From Bacteroidales bacterium (GTDB lineage: Bacteria > Bacteroidota > Bacteroidia > Bacteroidales > WCHB1-69), in assembly GCA_024400755.1 (NCBI GenBank), contig JAKSMG010000002.1:124247-188246 (forward strand): DNA of 64,000 bases, given 5' to 3'. Within the stretch, counting starts at the first letter, position 1. Each line of letters opens with the position of its first letter. Shown here one piece after another: positions 52,007-60,921 of the stretch. A program made the position numbers and the translations under genes. The notes beneath the pieces were generated by a model, which was given only the letters and a program-made list of their open reading frames with translations, was not told the DNA's origin and ran no database searches.

Positions 52007-52843
52007 TTAATATTTGTAAAAGCCCTCGCCGGTTTTTCTACCAAGCAAACCGGCACGAACCATTTTTCTCAACAATGGATGCGGACGATATTTAGGATCG
52101 CCAAATTCGTTATAGAGCACTTCCATAATGGCTAAGTTTACATCGTTGCCAATAAGGTCGGCCAATGCCAGTGGTCCCATAGGATGGTTGGCACCCAACA
52201 TCATACATTTGTCGATGTCTTCAGCAGAAGCGATACCGTCTGCCAAGATGCCGACAGCTTCGTTAATCATAGGGATTAAGATACGGTTTACGACAAAACC
52301 GGGAGCTTCGTTGACCAAAACGGGAGTCTTACCGATTGAAGTGGCCAAATCGACAATTTGCTTGCAAACATCTTCTGAAGTAACTTGACCTTTGATAACT
52401 TCAACCAATGCCATACGGTCGGCAGGATTGAAGAAGTGCATACCGATGAACTGGCTTGGACGGCTGGTACAAGCAGCGATTTCGGTGATAGATAAAGATG
52501 AAGAATTGGTGGCGAAAATGGTTTCAGCTTTGCAAATTTTGTCTAATTCGGTGAAAACATCCTTTTTCAACTGCATATCTTCAACAGCGGCTTCGATAAC
52601 TAAATCGGCATCAGCAAAAGCAGCATAGTCGGTTGTCGTGGTAATGTTTTTCAGGATGGCATCAACGGCGTCTTGGGTAAGTTTGCCTTTTTCAACCAAT
52701 TTGGCGTATCCTTTTGCAAAAGAAGCCATAGCTTTGTCCAAGCTGGCTTGTGTTCTACTCTTCATGACAACGGGCATCTTGGCAGCGAAAGCCTTAACGA
52801 TACCTTTGGCCATGGTTCCAGTTCCAATAACACAAATTTTCAT
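52007..52843 (-). CDS. hbd: 3-hydroxybutyryl-CoA dehydrogenase
   Basis: 278 residues. NAD-binding [20 protein letters not shown] (GxGxMxxG), catalytic [19 protein letters not shown] (His), [17 protein letters not shown] and the C-terminal ending [13 protein letters not shown] typical of Hbd. It reduces acetoacetyl-CoA to 3-hydroxybutyryl-CoA in butyrate formation, or acts in reverse. It follows crt in the same direction (96-bp gap, no promoter box seen), so one transcript likely encodes both. Thiolase and butyryl-CoA dehydrogenase genes are not in the window. Confidence 0.93.
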   Translation of the reverse strand: MKICVIGTGTMAKGIVKAFAAKMPVVMKSRTQASLDKAMASFAKGYAKLVEKGKLTQDAVDAILKNITTTTDYAAFADADLVIEAAVEDMQLKKDVFTELDKICKAETIFATNSSSLSITEIAACTSRPSQFIGMHFFNPADRMALVEVIKGQVTSEDVCKQIVDLATSIGKTPVLVNEAPGFVVNRILIPMINEAVGILADGIASAEDIDKCMMLGANHPMGPLALADLIGNDVNLAIMEVLYNEFGDPKYRPHPLLRKMVRAGLLGRKTGEGFYKY

Positions 52844-52939
52844 AATGATATATTTTTTAGGTTGTAATTAATTTGTATTTGCTTTCAATATATTGTTATA
52901 AACAATAAATTCAAATTAACTTGGATTATTGTCAGTTCC

Positions 52940-53716
52940 CTATTCATTGATAAATTGGGCGGGACGTTTGGTCAGAAAAGCCGTCATACCTTCTTTTTGG
53001 TCCTTTGTGGCGAAGCACTGACCGAACATCTTGTTTTCAAAAGCGATAGCGTCGTCAGCGTCAAGGTCGTATTCGGCATTGATGCATTGTTTGGCATACT
53101 TGATGGCAATAGGTGCCATAGCGCAAATTTTGCCTGCCATCGTTTGAGCGGCCGTCATCAGTTCTTCGCGAGGATAAACGGCATTTACCAAACCGATCCG
53201 CAGTGCTTCGTCGGCACGGATGGCTTTGCCCGTGTAGATCATTTCCTTGGCATAACCCATTCCCACCAATTTGGCTAAACGGTAAGTGCCTGAAAAACCT
53301 GGAATAATGCCCAAGCCGACTTCCGGTTGGCCAAACTTGGCATTGTCGGAACAAATGCGGATGTCGCAAGCCATTGCCAGTTCGCAACCGCCACCCAGGG
53401 CGAATCCATTAACGGCAGCAATGACGGGAATGGGCAAGTTTTCGATTTTACGGAACACTTGCGCTCCCAAGCGACCAAAATTTTCGCCTTCTGAGGCATT
53501 GAGATTTTGCATTTCACTGATGTCGGCTCCTGCCACAAAAGATTTTTCGCCATCTCCCGTGATGATTAAAACTTTAATTTGTGAATCGATATGATCAACG
53601 AAATCACCTAATTCTTTCAAAATGGTGGAATTAAGTGCGTTTAATGACTTTGGCGCAGAAATGGTGAGCGTGCAAATCTCCTTTTCTGTATTGATTTTTA
53701 AAAAATTATATTCCAT
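52940..53716 (-). CDS. crt: Short-chain enoyl-CoA hydratase (crotonase)
   Basis: 258 residues of the crotonase superfamily. FVAGADISEMQN and VNGFALGGGCELAMACDIRICSD supply the oxyanion-hole backbone. The two catalytic Glu are recognisable in GGGCELA and in FGQPEVGLGIIPG. The C-terminus matches bacterial Crt (GMTAFLTKRPAQF). It hydrates crotonyl-CoA to 3-hydroxybutyryl-CoA, one step from Hbd next door. Own promoter at 53746-53753. Confidence 0.93.
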   Translation of the reverse strand: MEYNFLKINTEKEICTLTISAPKSLNALNSTILKELGDFVDHIDSQIKVLIITGDGEKSFVAGADISEMQNLNASEGENFGRLGAQVFRKIENLPIPVIAAVNGFALGGGCELAMACDIRICSDNAKFGQPEVGLGIIPGFSGTYRLAKLVGMGYAKEMIYTGKAIRADEALRIGLVNAVYPREELMTAAQTMAGKICAMAPIAIKYAKQCINAEYDLDADDAIAFENKMFGQCFATKDQKEGMTAFLTKRPAQFINE

Positions 53717-53745
53717 AAAATGATTAGTTTTGAATTTTCAATCTG

Positions 53746-53753
53746 CAAATTTA
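53746..53753 (-). promoter_or_regulatory. -7 box of crt-hbd
   Basis: CAAATTTA on plus (TAAATTTG on minus), 30 bp before the crt ATG. Confidence 0.65.
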
Positions 53754-53953
53754 CACAAAACTTTTGGATTATTCATCGACGCAAAGAAAAAAATATAGAT
53801 TATAGATTCAACTAGCAAGCGCAACAAAATTAGTCGAAATTTTGCGACTTTACAAGATGGAAGGAGATAATTCCCCCCAAAAATGAGCTTTTCTTAGGGT
53901 GGATGAGGAATATGTCAAAACAAGACGAAAAAGAATAATTTCGAAAAAAATTG

Positions 53954-53961
53954 TATCTTTG
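53954..53961 (+). promoter_or_regulatory. -7 box of the nucleotidyltransferase-truA unit
   Basis: TATCTTTG, 22 bp before the ATG at 53983. It rules out the longer frame that opens at 53899. Confidence 0.7.
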
Positions 53962-53982
53962 CAAATTAAACTTATAAGAGCT

Positions 53983-54855
53983 ATGAAACCGACTTTATTA
54001 ATACTTGCTGCCGGAATGGGCAGCCGCTACGGAGGATTGAAGCAATTGGACCATCTCGGACCCAACGGGGAAACCATTATGGATTACTCAGTCAACGATG
54101 CCATAGCTGCAGGTTATGGCAAGGTGGTTTTCGTCATCCGAAAAAGTATGGAAGATGATTTTAAGAAGTTTATTCTCAGCAAATATTGCGACAAAATAGC
54201 TACGGACTACGTTTTTCAGGAATTGGATGCTTTGCCCGATGGGTTTTCGGTTAATCCGGAACGTGTAAAACCATACGGTACTGCACACGCTATCCTGATG
54301 GCGAAAGATGCCATCCACGAACCGTTCACCGTTATCAATGCGGATGATTTTTATGGTAAAAACAGTTTTAGGACGATGGCACAATTTTTACTGCAAAAAC
54401 AAGATTCCGACCGCCCGCAATTTTCTATGGTGGGTTACCAACTCCGCAATACGCTGTCTGAACACGGCTCTGTTTCGCGCGGGGTTTGCCAAACCGACAA
54501 TCAGCACAATTTGGTAAGCATTACCGAAATGACCAAAATCAGTCGTACGGCAAACGGTATTCAGAATGTTGACGATAACGGAATCACCAACTTGGCCGAA
54601 GATACCGTCGTTTCGATGAATTTTTGGGGATTTACCCCCTATTTCTTCGAATGCCTTCAGGATATGTTCATCGATTTTCTGAAGAAAAACAATGACAACC
54701 CGAAGTCTGAATTTCAGATTCCGACCGTGGTTAACCATTTTTTGCAGAGTAAGACAGCGGATATCAAGGTCTTGGTTACCGATGCCCAATGGTTTGGCGT
54801 TACTTACCAGGAAGATCGTCCTCTTGTGGTTGAAAAATTAAAAAATCTCCGATAG
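53983..54855 (+). CDS. Sugar-phosphate nucleotidyltransferase family protein
   Basis: 290 residues from the ATG at 53983. It begins MKPTLLILAAGMGSRYGGLKQL (GxGxRxG-type nucleotide loop), then VKPYGTAHAILMAKDAI, VINADDFYGKNSF (metal-binding Asp) and SMNFWGFTPYFFE. The fold is a nucleotidyltransferase as in GalU/RmlA, but the exact sugar-1-phosphate is not readable. Homologues in Bacteroidota are annotated only as nucleotidyltransferase. The truA start is 4 bp beyond its stop. Confidence 0.85.
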   Translation: MKPTLLILAAGMGSRYGGLKQLDHLGPNGETIMDYSVNDAIAAGYGKVVFVIRKSMEDDFKKFILSKYCDKIATDYVFQELDALPDGFSVNPERVKPYGTAHAILMAKDAIHEPFTVINADDFYGKNSFRTMAQFLLQKQDSDRPQFSMVGYQLRNTLSEHGSVSRGVCQTDNQHNLVSITEMTKISRTANGIQNVDDNGITNLAEDTVVSMNFWGFTPYFFECLQDMFIDFLKKNNDNPKSEFQIPTVVNHFLQSKTADIKVLVTDAQWFGVTYQEDRPLVVEKLKNLR

Positions 54856-54858
54856 TCG

Positions 54859-55620
54859 ATGCGATACTTTATGCGATTGGCATTCAACGGCACACCCTTT
54901 TTTGGTTGGCAAATGCAACCGAAAAATGTCAGCGTGCAGGGAACCATCGAAAACGCTTTGAGTCTGTTGTTACAGGTCCGCGATGAGCAGGGCCAATGCG
55001 AACGTATTGCCATCACGGGTTGCGGGCGTACCGACACAGGCGTACATGCCCGCGACTATACGGCTCATTTTGATTGCCCCTTCGAGTTGGAGGAAGACCG
55101 CCGTCGCCAATTGGTCAACAAACTAAATAGTTTTCTTCCAAAGGAAATCGTCATTTTTGACATTTTCCCCGTGGCGGACACCGCCCACGCTCGCTTTGAT
55201 GCCATAGACCGTACCTATCGCTATTATGTCAACATCAAAAAAGATGCTTTCACTTTTCCTTACGCTTATCGTATTTTTGAAAAATTAGATGTCGAAAAAA
55301 TGAACGAAGCGGCTCAACTGCTTCTTCAAAACGAGGATTTCACAAGTTTTTCCAAGGTTCACACGCAAGTTAACAATATGCGCTGTAAAGTGACACGGGC
55401 TCAATGGCTTCAAAAGGATGGACAACTTGTTTTTGAAATTACGGCCAATCGTTTTCTTCGTAATATGGTTCGGGCCATCGTCGGCACGCTGCTGCAAGTG
55501 GGGAAAGGCCGTCTGTCTGTAAATGATTTTCAACAGATTATACTTAAAAAAAATCGATGTGAAGCCGGTGATTCCGCACCTGCTCACGCACTTTTTTTGG
55601 AAAATGTCCGTTATGAATAA
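54859..55620 (+). CDS. truA: tRNA pseudouridine synthase A
   Basis: 253 residues. MRLAFNGTPFFGWQMQPKNVSVQG, catalytic Asp in ITGCGRTDTGVHARDY, RFDAIDRTYRYYVN and a C-terminal FLRNMVRAIVGTLLQVG match TruA. It isomerises uridines 38-40 of the tRNA anticodon arm. It is tightly packed behind the nucleotidyltransferase gene and is followed at 23 bp by the beta-helix lipoprotein gene. Confidence 0.96.
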   Translation: MRYFMRLAFNGTPFFGWQMQPKNVSVQGTIENALSLLLQVRDEQGQCERIAITGCGRTDTGVHARDYTAHFDCPFELEEDRRRQLVNKLNSFLPKEIVIFDIFPVADTAHARFDAIDRTYRYYVNIKKDAFTFPYAYRIFEKLDVEKMNEAAQLLLQNEDFTSFSKVHTQVNNMRCKVTRAQWLQKDGQLVFEITANRFLRNMVRAIVGTLLQVGKGRLSVNDFQQIILKKNRCEAGDSAPAHALFLENVRYE

Positions 55621-55643
55621 GGCATAAATTAACTTTATCCGAT

Positions 55644-57059
55644 ATGATGAAAAAAATCGCTTATTATATTTTTGGATTAATTATACTTGGCGAAATGCTA
55701 TGGGGATGCAACAAACCTGTTTTTGACAAAGTTCAACTGCAATTTTCCACATCCTCCATCACTTTTGACACAGTTTTTACCACTTTGGGATCCACAACGC
55801 GACAATTTACCGTTTACAATCCGTCCGAACAGGATTTGAAAGTGGATGTCTTTTTAGGTGGTGGCAGCAGATCTTCTTTCAGTTTAAATGTCAATGGTGT
55901 GGCTGGAAACCAACAACAAGGTGTCATCATTCCCGCTAAAGACAGCATTTTTGTCTTTGTCAAAGTCACCATTAATCCTGGCAACACCAACCAACCGTTT
56001 TTGGTCAGCGATTCCGTTGTATTTCAAAATGGCCAAATTCAGCAGCAGGTCAATTTAACGGCATACGGACAAGATGCCCATTTTATCGTGGCCGATCCTG
56101 CTTCTGGCATCAAGGTGGTGGCCGCCGAGGGCGAGACCGTTACTTGGCACAACGACAAGCCCTACGTGGTTTTTGGCGGTTGGGCTGCTGTCGATTCCTT
56201 GGGCACCCTGAATATCGAGCCCGGAACGCGAATCTATTTTCACAAAGGTAGCGGACTTTTGGTTTGGCGTTATGGCAACATCCACGTCAACGGCACCAAA
56301 GAGCAGCCGGTGATTTTCAGAGGTGATCGTTTGGAAGCCCAATACGATGCCGACTGCAATCAGTGGGACCGTATCTGGATTTTGGAAGGAAGTGAGGAAA
56401 ACACCATCAATTACGCTATTATCAGCAATGCTTTCGTTGGACTTCAAATCGAACCCTGGGGCGGATACGACGAAATTACCGTCACAGGCAACCGTAACGT
56501 CATTACCAATACCATCATCAAAAGCACCTTGAACAGTGGCATTGTGGCACGATATTCCAAAATCGAAGCTACCAACTGTGTCATTGCCAACAACGGAAGT
56601 TGTAGTTTGCAGTTGGAAGGCGGCGAATACGACTTCAAGCACGTCACGGTCGGCAATTATTACAGCGGAACTCCTGCCCGTAAAAATCCGGGACTTTACC
56701 TTAGCAACACCACTCAACTCTATGGCGCACCGATGGAAACTTCCGCCAATTTTACCAACTGCATTATTTACGGCAATATCAGTTCTGGCGAAGAAATCGT
56801 CATCACCGAAAACGAGGCGGCTCCTTTCCACTACAACTTTGAACACTGTCTCGTCAAGTCAAGTATTGTCAACGACCATTTTGTGAATTGCCACACGGGA
56901 GATCCCTACTTTGTCAATTCAGGCCACAACGACTATCATCTTAGAGCACTTTCATACGCCATCAATCGAGGCAAAAGCAATATAGGCGTTTATGACGACT
57001 TGGACGGCAATCTTCGTTCAAACATTCCTGATATGGGTGCCTACGAATATGTACCATAA
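55644..57059 (+). CDS. Beta-helix lipoprotein (right-handed parallel beta-helix)
   Basis: 471 residues. Lipoprotein signal with lipobox EMLWGC (Cys about 22). The N-terminal ~150 residues are an Ig/choice-of-anchor-D-like beta domain (FDTVFTTLGSTTRQFTVYNPSEQDLKVDVFLGGG). Residues ~190-420 are a right-handed beta-helix with repeating rungs (NTINYAIISNAFVGLQI; NVITNTIIKSTLNSGIV; EATNCVIANNGSCSLQL). It ends with the DLDGNLRSNIPDMGAYEY motif common after beta-helices in Bacteroidota. Probably surface-exposed; carbohydrate binding or lysis is possible but no catalytic residues are evident. Confidence 0.85.
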   Translation: MMKKIAYYIFGLIILGEMLWGCNKPVFDKVQLQFSTSSITFDTVFTTLGSTTRQFTVYNPSEQDLKVDVFLGGGSRSSFSLNVNGVAGNQQQGVIIPAKDSIFVFVKVTINPGNTNQPFLVSDSVVFQNGQIQQQVNLTAYGQDAHFIVADPASGIKVVAAEGETVTWHNDKPYVVFGGWAAVDSLGTLNIEPGTRIYFHKGSGLLVWRYGNIHVNGTKEQPVIFRGDRLEAQYDADCNQWDRIWILEGSEENTINYAIISNAFVGLQIEPWGGYDEITVTGNRNVITNTIIKSTLNSGIVARYSKIEATNCVIANNGSCSLQLEGGEYDFKHVTVGNYYSGTPARKNPGLYLSNTTQLYGAPMETSANFTNCIIYGNISSGEEIVITENEAAPFHYNFEHCLVKSSIVNDHFVNCHTGDPYFVNSGHNDYHLRALSYAINRGKSNIGVYDDLDGNLRSNIPDMGAYEYVP

Positions 57060-57073
57060 AACATAATAAACTT

Positions 57074-57868
57074 ATGAAAAAAATCTATCTTTTTATCTTA
57101 TTGACAGTTATAATGTCTGCCTGTCATCAAAAAGAAGAAAATCAAGACTTAAAGCAAGAAGAAATGATAAACGAAGAATGCCTTATTTGTAAAGAACATC
57201 TTATCTATTTAGAAAAAGAAGAAATGATGGAATGTGCCGTTTGCCATCAGCAATTCAGCAGCAAGACACGTTGTGTCAACGGACATTTTGTCTGCGATGA
57301 TTGTCATAGGTCAGGGATTGATTCGATTTTCCAATTTTGTCTTCAGGAAACCTCGAAAAATCCCGTTGAAATCCTGGAAAAGATGATGAAAATGTCATTC
57401 TGCCACATGCATGGTCCCGAACACCATATATTGGTTGGTTCCGCTTTGCTTACCGCCTATAAAAATGTCGGCGGCGACATTGATCTTTCGGAAGCGTTAC
57501 TTGAAATGATGAAACGGGGCAAACAAGTGCCTGGTGGTGCCTGCGGTTACTGGGGCGCCTGCGGTGCTGGCATCAGCACCGGAATGTTCGTCTCCATCAT
57601 CAGCAAAGCCACTCCAATGAGTGAAGAGTCTTGGGGACTTTCCAACTTGATGACTTCGCAGGCGTTGGAGAGATTGGGTTCTATTGGCGGTCCTCGCTGT
57701 TGCAAACGAGATTCCTATCTTTCTATTTTGGCAGCCATTGATTTTGTCAAAGAACATTTCAATGTCGAAATGGAAAAACCAGAAATTCACTGCAGTCGCC
57801 ATCAACTCAACAACCAGTGTATCGGTAGTCGTTGCCCTTTTAATCCTGAATATAAAGGAGAAAAGTAA
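57074..57868 (+). CDS. DUF5714 protein with lipoprotein-like signal and Cys-rich N-terminus
   Basis: 264 residues. N-terminal MKKIYLFILLTVIMSACHQ looks like a lipoprotein signal (Cys 17). Residues ~35-75 hold a zinc-ribbon-like set CLIC, CAVC, CVNGH, CDDCH. The rest matches DUF5714 (GGACGYWGACGAGISTGMFVSII; GPRCCKRDSYLSILAAIDFV) with many conserved Cys. DUF5714 proteins are of unknown function and I would have expected a cytoplasmic location, so the export signal is notable. It lies 14 bp after the beta-helix gene. Confidence 0.75.
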   Translation: MKKIYLFILLTVIMSACHQKEENQDLKQEEMINEECLICKEHLIYLEKEEMMECAVCHQQFSSKTRCVNGHFVCDDCHRSGIDSIFQFCLQETSKNPVEILEKMMKMSFCHMHGPEHHILVGSALLTAYKNVGGDIDLSEALLEMMKRGKQVPGGACGYWGACGAGISTGMFVSIISKATPMSEESWGLSNLMTSQALERLGSIGGPRCCKRDSYLSILAAIDFVKEHFNVEMEKPEIHCSRHQLNNQCIGSRCPFNPEYKGEK

Positions 57869-58022
57869 AGATTTTGGGTTCTCTCATACCATTTCCGACA
57901 TTAGTTTCGGTGGACAATTCAGAATAACCTAATATAAGGCTATAAGGACTTTGTCATCTGGTGGCGTTGAATTTGCATTTTAGAAAAATAGGTCCAATTG
58001 TGGTCTAATGTAAAAGTTTTTG

Positions 58023-58030
58023 TATCTTTG
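58023..58030 (+). promoter_or_regulatory. -7 box of the DUF4199 gene
   Basis: TATCTTTG, TAnnTTTG consensus, 18 bp before the ATG at 58048. Confidence 0.65.
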
Positions 58031-58047
58031 CATTTTAAATGTATAAG

Positions 58048-58938
58048 ATGAAGAAGAATCTGTTTACGATAGCTTTGAAGTGGGGCGCTCTCCTCGGTGT
58101 TACGCTCGCAGGTTGTGAAGTGGTTAAGATGATGGCCCGAAATATCAATTACGATGCCGGTGCGATCTTCAGCATTTTGCTCCTTATCGTGTTGATTCTT
58201 TTCCTTTATGGCGCATCCAAGGAATTTCGCGACGATTTGCTGGAGGGCTATATTCGCTTTCCCAAGGCTTTCGGCGTGGGTGCGGTGACAACGGTGGTGG
58301 CCGTCATCCTTGTCTTTGCCTATATGTTGCTGCATTACAGCGCCATCGATAAAGATGGCCTGCAGCGTCTGAACGAAACCAACGTGGAGCATTTTTACCA
58401 GCGTACCGCCGAGGAAAACGTTAGCGAGGAGGTGGTGGCCGCCTATCTGTGCCAAACAGACTCCATCGTGAGAAATACATATCTGGCATTGATACGGGAT
58501 AATGCGGTGGAAGCCCCTTGCGCCGATTTTACCCAAACGCAAATGGAAGTCATCCTGAAGGCCTATAACGAGCGTGTCCAGATGAGCTCCAATGTGGACA
58601 CCGTTCATTTTACCTACAAGAATTTTCCGGAATTTGCTCAACTGACATTCCTCGATGTCTATCAAAATTTGCTGTCTAATACCAATGCCAACGATTCGTG
58701 CTACAAGGCACTGTCGGTGTTGGTCAATAATGCCCATACCAATATGGCGAAAGTCAATATCTTAGACCAAGCGTACCAACTCAACAAATCCAAGGTGCCG
58801 CACTATACTTCTATTTTGCCCGTGTCGCTGTCGTACGCATTCTCTGTCCTGCTGTATGGCTTGTTCGTCAATATTTTTGTGGCGTTGTATGTGGCCAAAA
58901 GACGAGAAATCGACAATGATACCTTGCCGAAAGAATAA
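58048..58938 (+). CDS. DUF4199 integral membrane protein
   Basis: 296 residues from the ATG at 58048 (MKKNLFTIALKWG); an ATG three codons earlier at 58039 is also possible. Membrane segments lie near 10-30, 40-60, 75-97 and 255-280, with a large hydrophilic region at ~100-250. The pattern is DUF4199, a Bacteroidota membrane family of unknown function that typically sits directly upstream of a GT2 glycosyltransferase gene, as here (35 bp). A scaffold or flippase-related role is only inference. Confidence 0.85.
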   Translation: MKKNLFTIALKWGALLGVTLAGCEVVKMMARNINYDAGAIFSILLLIVLILFLYGASKEFRDDLLEGYIRFPKAFGVGAVTTVVAVILVFAYMLLHYSAIDKDGLQRLNETNVEHFYQRTAEENVSEEVVAAYLCQTDSIVRNTYLALIRDNAVEAPCADFTQTQMEVILKAYNERVQMSSNVDTVHFTYKNFPEFAQLTFLDVYQNLLSNTNANDSCYKALSVLVNNAHTNMAKVNILDQAYQLNKSKVPHYTSILPVSLSYAFSVLLYGLFVNIFVALYVAKRREIDNDTLPKE

Positions 58939-58972
58939 TTTTTTATACTGATAAATTAAAATTGAATATAAA

Positions 58973-59941
58973 ATGAATATTTCCGTAATTGTTCCTTTGT
59001 TAAATGAAGCAGAATCGTTGCCAGAATTAACATCCTGGATTGAGCGTGTGATGAATGAAAATCATTTTTCATACGAAGTGCTGATGATTGATGACGGCTC
59101 TACTGATGATTCTTGGAAGATTATTGAAGAATTAAATGCTAAAAATCCTGCCCTTCGTGGTATTAAGTTCAGAAGAAATTACGGCAAGTCCGCGGCTTTG
59201 AATGTGGGCTTTGAGGCCTGTAGCGGTGACGTGGTGATTACAATGGATGCCGATTTGCAGGACAGTCCCGATGAAATTCCCGAATTGTATAAAATGATTG
59301 CAGAAGAGGGATACGATTTGGTGTCGGGTTGGAAAAAAGTCAGATACGATTCCAAATTGGCGAAAAATATTCCTTCGAAGTTTTTTAACTGGACGACGAG
59401 GAAAATGTCGGGAATCAAACTTCACGACTTTAATTGCGGCTTGAAGGCTTATCGTAAGGAAGTGGTAAAGTCTATTGAAGTTTATGGCGAAATGCACCGT
59501 TATATTCCTGTGATCGCAAAATGGGCTGGCTTTGCCAATATTGGTGAAAAGGTTGTTCATCACCAAAAGAGAAAATACGGCGTTACCAAATTCGGCTGGG
59601 ACCGTTTTGTTAATGGTTTCTTGGATTTACTGACGATTTCTTTCGTGTCGAAATACGGAAAAAAGCCTATGCATTTCTTTGGCTTACGTGGAACTTTGGC
59701 ATTCTTAGTGGGCGGCGTAATTGTCTTGTGGCTGATTATTCAGAAGTTGGTCAACCTGCACAATCACGTGGCCAATTTCCGTCAGGTTACCGACCAACCA
59801 TTGTTCTATATCGCCCTTTTGGCTATGGTCTTGGGTATGATGCTGTTCCTGGCTGGTTTCCTCGGTGAAATGATTGCCCGTTCTTCTTCAGATAGAAATA
59901 AATACCAGATTTCCACCCGTTTGGGCTTAGACAAGAATTAA
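58973..59941 (+). CDS. Membrane glycosyltransferase family 2 (GtrB/DPM-like)
   Basis: 322 residues. GT-A motifs: MNISVIVPLLNEAESLPEL, MIDDGSTDDSW, VVITMDADLQDSPDEIPEL (DxD), KKVRYDSKLAKNIPSKFFNW and the HDFNCGLKAYRKE motif. Two membrane helices near the C-terminus (about 235-260 and 280-305) are typical of GtrB/ArnC-like polyprenyl-phosphate glycosyltransferases. It likely loads a sugar onto undecaprenyl phosphate for export. Operon with the DUF4199 gene; the riboflavin kinase start is 1 bp after its stop. Confidence 0.92.
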   Translation: MNISVIVPLLNEAESLPELTSWIERVMNENHFSYEVLMIDDGSTDDSWKIIEELNAKNPALRGIKFRRNYGKSAALNVGFEACSGDVVITMDADLQDSPDEIPELYKMIAEEGYDLVSGWKKVRYDSKLAKNIPSKFFNWTTRKMSGIKLHDFNCGLKAYRKEVVKSIEVYGEMHRYIPVIAKWAGFANIGEKVVHHQKRKYGVTKFGWDRFVNGFLDLLTISFVSKYGKKPMHFFGLRGTLAFLVGGVIVLWLIIQKLVNLHNHVANFRQVTDQPLFYIALLAMVLGMMLFLAGFLGEMIARSSSDRNKYQISTRLGLDKN

Positions 59942-59942
59942 A

Positions 59943-60317
59943 ATGGAAGAATCACGCTTGTCTGGAATGGTGGTGCGCGGACTGCAAAATGGTCGTCAGT
60001 TTGGCTTCCCAACCATCAATGTGCGACTGAATGCCGATTGCCATTGGGACGAGGTGGGCGTGTTTGCGGCCAAAGTTACGTTGCGGGGTCAAAGCTATAA
60101 CGGGATGATGTATGTGGGAACCCGCCCAACGCTCAACTTGACAGAAAAAACCATCGAAATCAATCTCTTTGATTTTGATGGTGATTGTTATGACGAACAG
60201 GTGGATGTTTGTGTGGGACAGAAAATCAGGGGTGAACAAAAATTCGCTTCGATAGATGATCTGATTTTTCAGTTGAAAAAAGATAAAAATGAAATTCTTC
60301 AATTACTTTATAAGTAG
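59943..60317 (+). CDS. Stand-alone riboflavin kinase domain
   Basis: 124 residues, equal to the C-terminal flavokinase domain of RibF: LSGMVVRGLQNGRQFGFPTINVRL (GxxxGRxxGFPT), VGVFAAKVTLRGQSYNGMMYVGTRPTLNL (GxRPT) and IEINLFDFDGDCYDEQVDV (catalytic Glu region). It should phosphorylate riboflavin to FMN. The N-terminal FAD-synthetase domain of the usual bacterial RibF (~310 aa) is absent, and there is no neighbouring ribF fragment. A second full-length RibF may exist elsewhere. Overlaps the next gene by 29 bp. Confidence 0.85.
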   Translation: MEESRLSGMVVRGLQNGRQFGFPTINVRLNADCHWDEVGVFAAKVTLRGQSYNGMMYVGTRPTLNLTEKTIEINLFDFDGDCYDEQVDVCVGQKIRGEQKFASIDDLIFQLKKDKNEILQLLYK

Positions 60318-60921
60318 TTTTGTTGCATTGTTGTTGCTATGTGGCGGAAGCGTTTCGGCACAAAAAGTCCGTTATGCCTACGACTCTAACGACGATGGGA
60401 CAATTTACAAATCGCTGGAAGAGGCCTTAGCCAATCCAGACAAGGTTTATCGTCTGAAATTGGTGAATAAACGCCGGATGGATTCACTGCCGGAAAAGAT
60501 TTTCCAGCTGAAAAATCTGCGCGAGTTAACGGTCAAGGGTTGTAAATTAAATGTGCTGAATCAACATATCAGCCAATTGTCAAAATTGATTTACCTGAAT
60601 GTAAGTTGCAATCATTTGGTGCGTTTGCCGCAAACCATTGGCGATATGACTCAGCTGAAAGGCTTGGTTATCAGCAGAAATAAAATCTATGAGTTGCCGG
60701 AAACAATGGGAAAGATGAAAAGTCTCGAAATCTTAGATGCTTGGGACAATCCGTTGTATGTTTTGCCGGAATCGATCGCTCAATTGTCGGAAAGTCTGAA
60801 GATTTTTGATCTACGTCAGGTGGCAGTGCGGGAAGAAGAACTGGAAAAAATGGAAAAACTGCTGCCCAAAACCAATATTCTGACGACTTCCTATTGCGAT
60901 TGCTCTAAGGGAGACAGATAA
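60289..60921 (+). CDS. Secreted leucine-rich-repeat protein
   Basis: 210 residues. Signal peptide (FNYFISSFVALLLLCGGSVSA) followed by about five 23-residue LRRs (NLRELTVKGCKLNVLNQHI; KLIYLNVSCNHLVRLPQTI; LKGLVISRNKIYELPETM; SLEILDAWDNPLYVLPESI) of the bacterial 'Leu-Pro' type. It is probably a periplasmic or surface binding protein. Its start lies 29 bp inside the riboflavin kinase gene in another frame, and it ends 1 bp from the opposing hflX stop with no terminator between. Confidence 0.85.
   Translation: MKFFNYFISSFVALLLLCGGSVSAQKVRYAYDSNDDGTIYKSLEEALANPDKVYRLKLVNKRRMDSLPEKIFQLKNLRELTVKGCKLNVLNQHISQLSKLIYLNVSCNHLVRLPQTIGDMTQLKGLVISRNKIYELPETMGKMKSLEILDAWDNPLYVLPESIAQLSESLKIFDLRQVAVREEELEKMEKLLPKTNILTTSYCDCSKGDR

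Noticed and set aside
57940-58737. Long leftward open frame opposite the DUF4199 gene
   Set aside because: Composition and lack of a promoter fit a shadow. The forward frame has four membrane segments, a -7 box and a family match.
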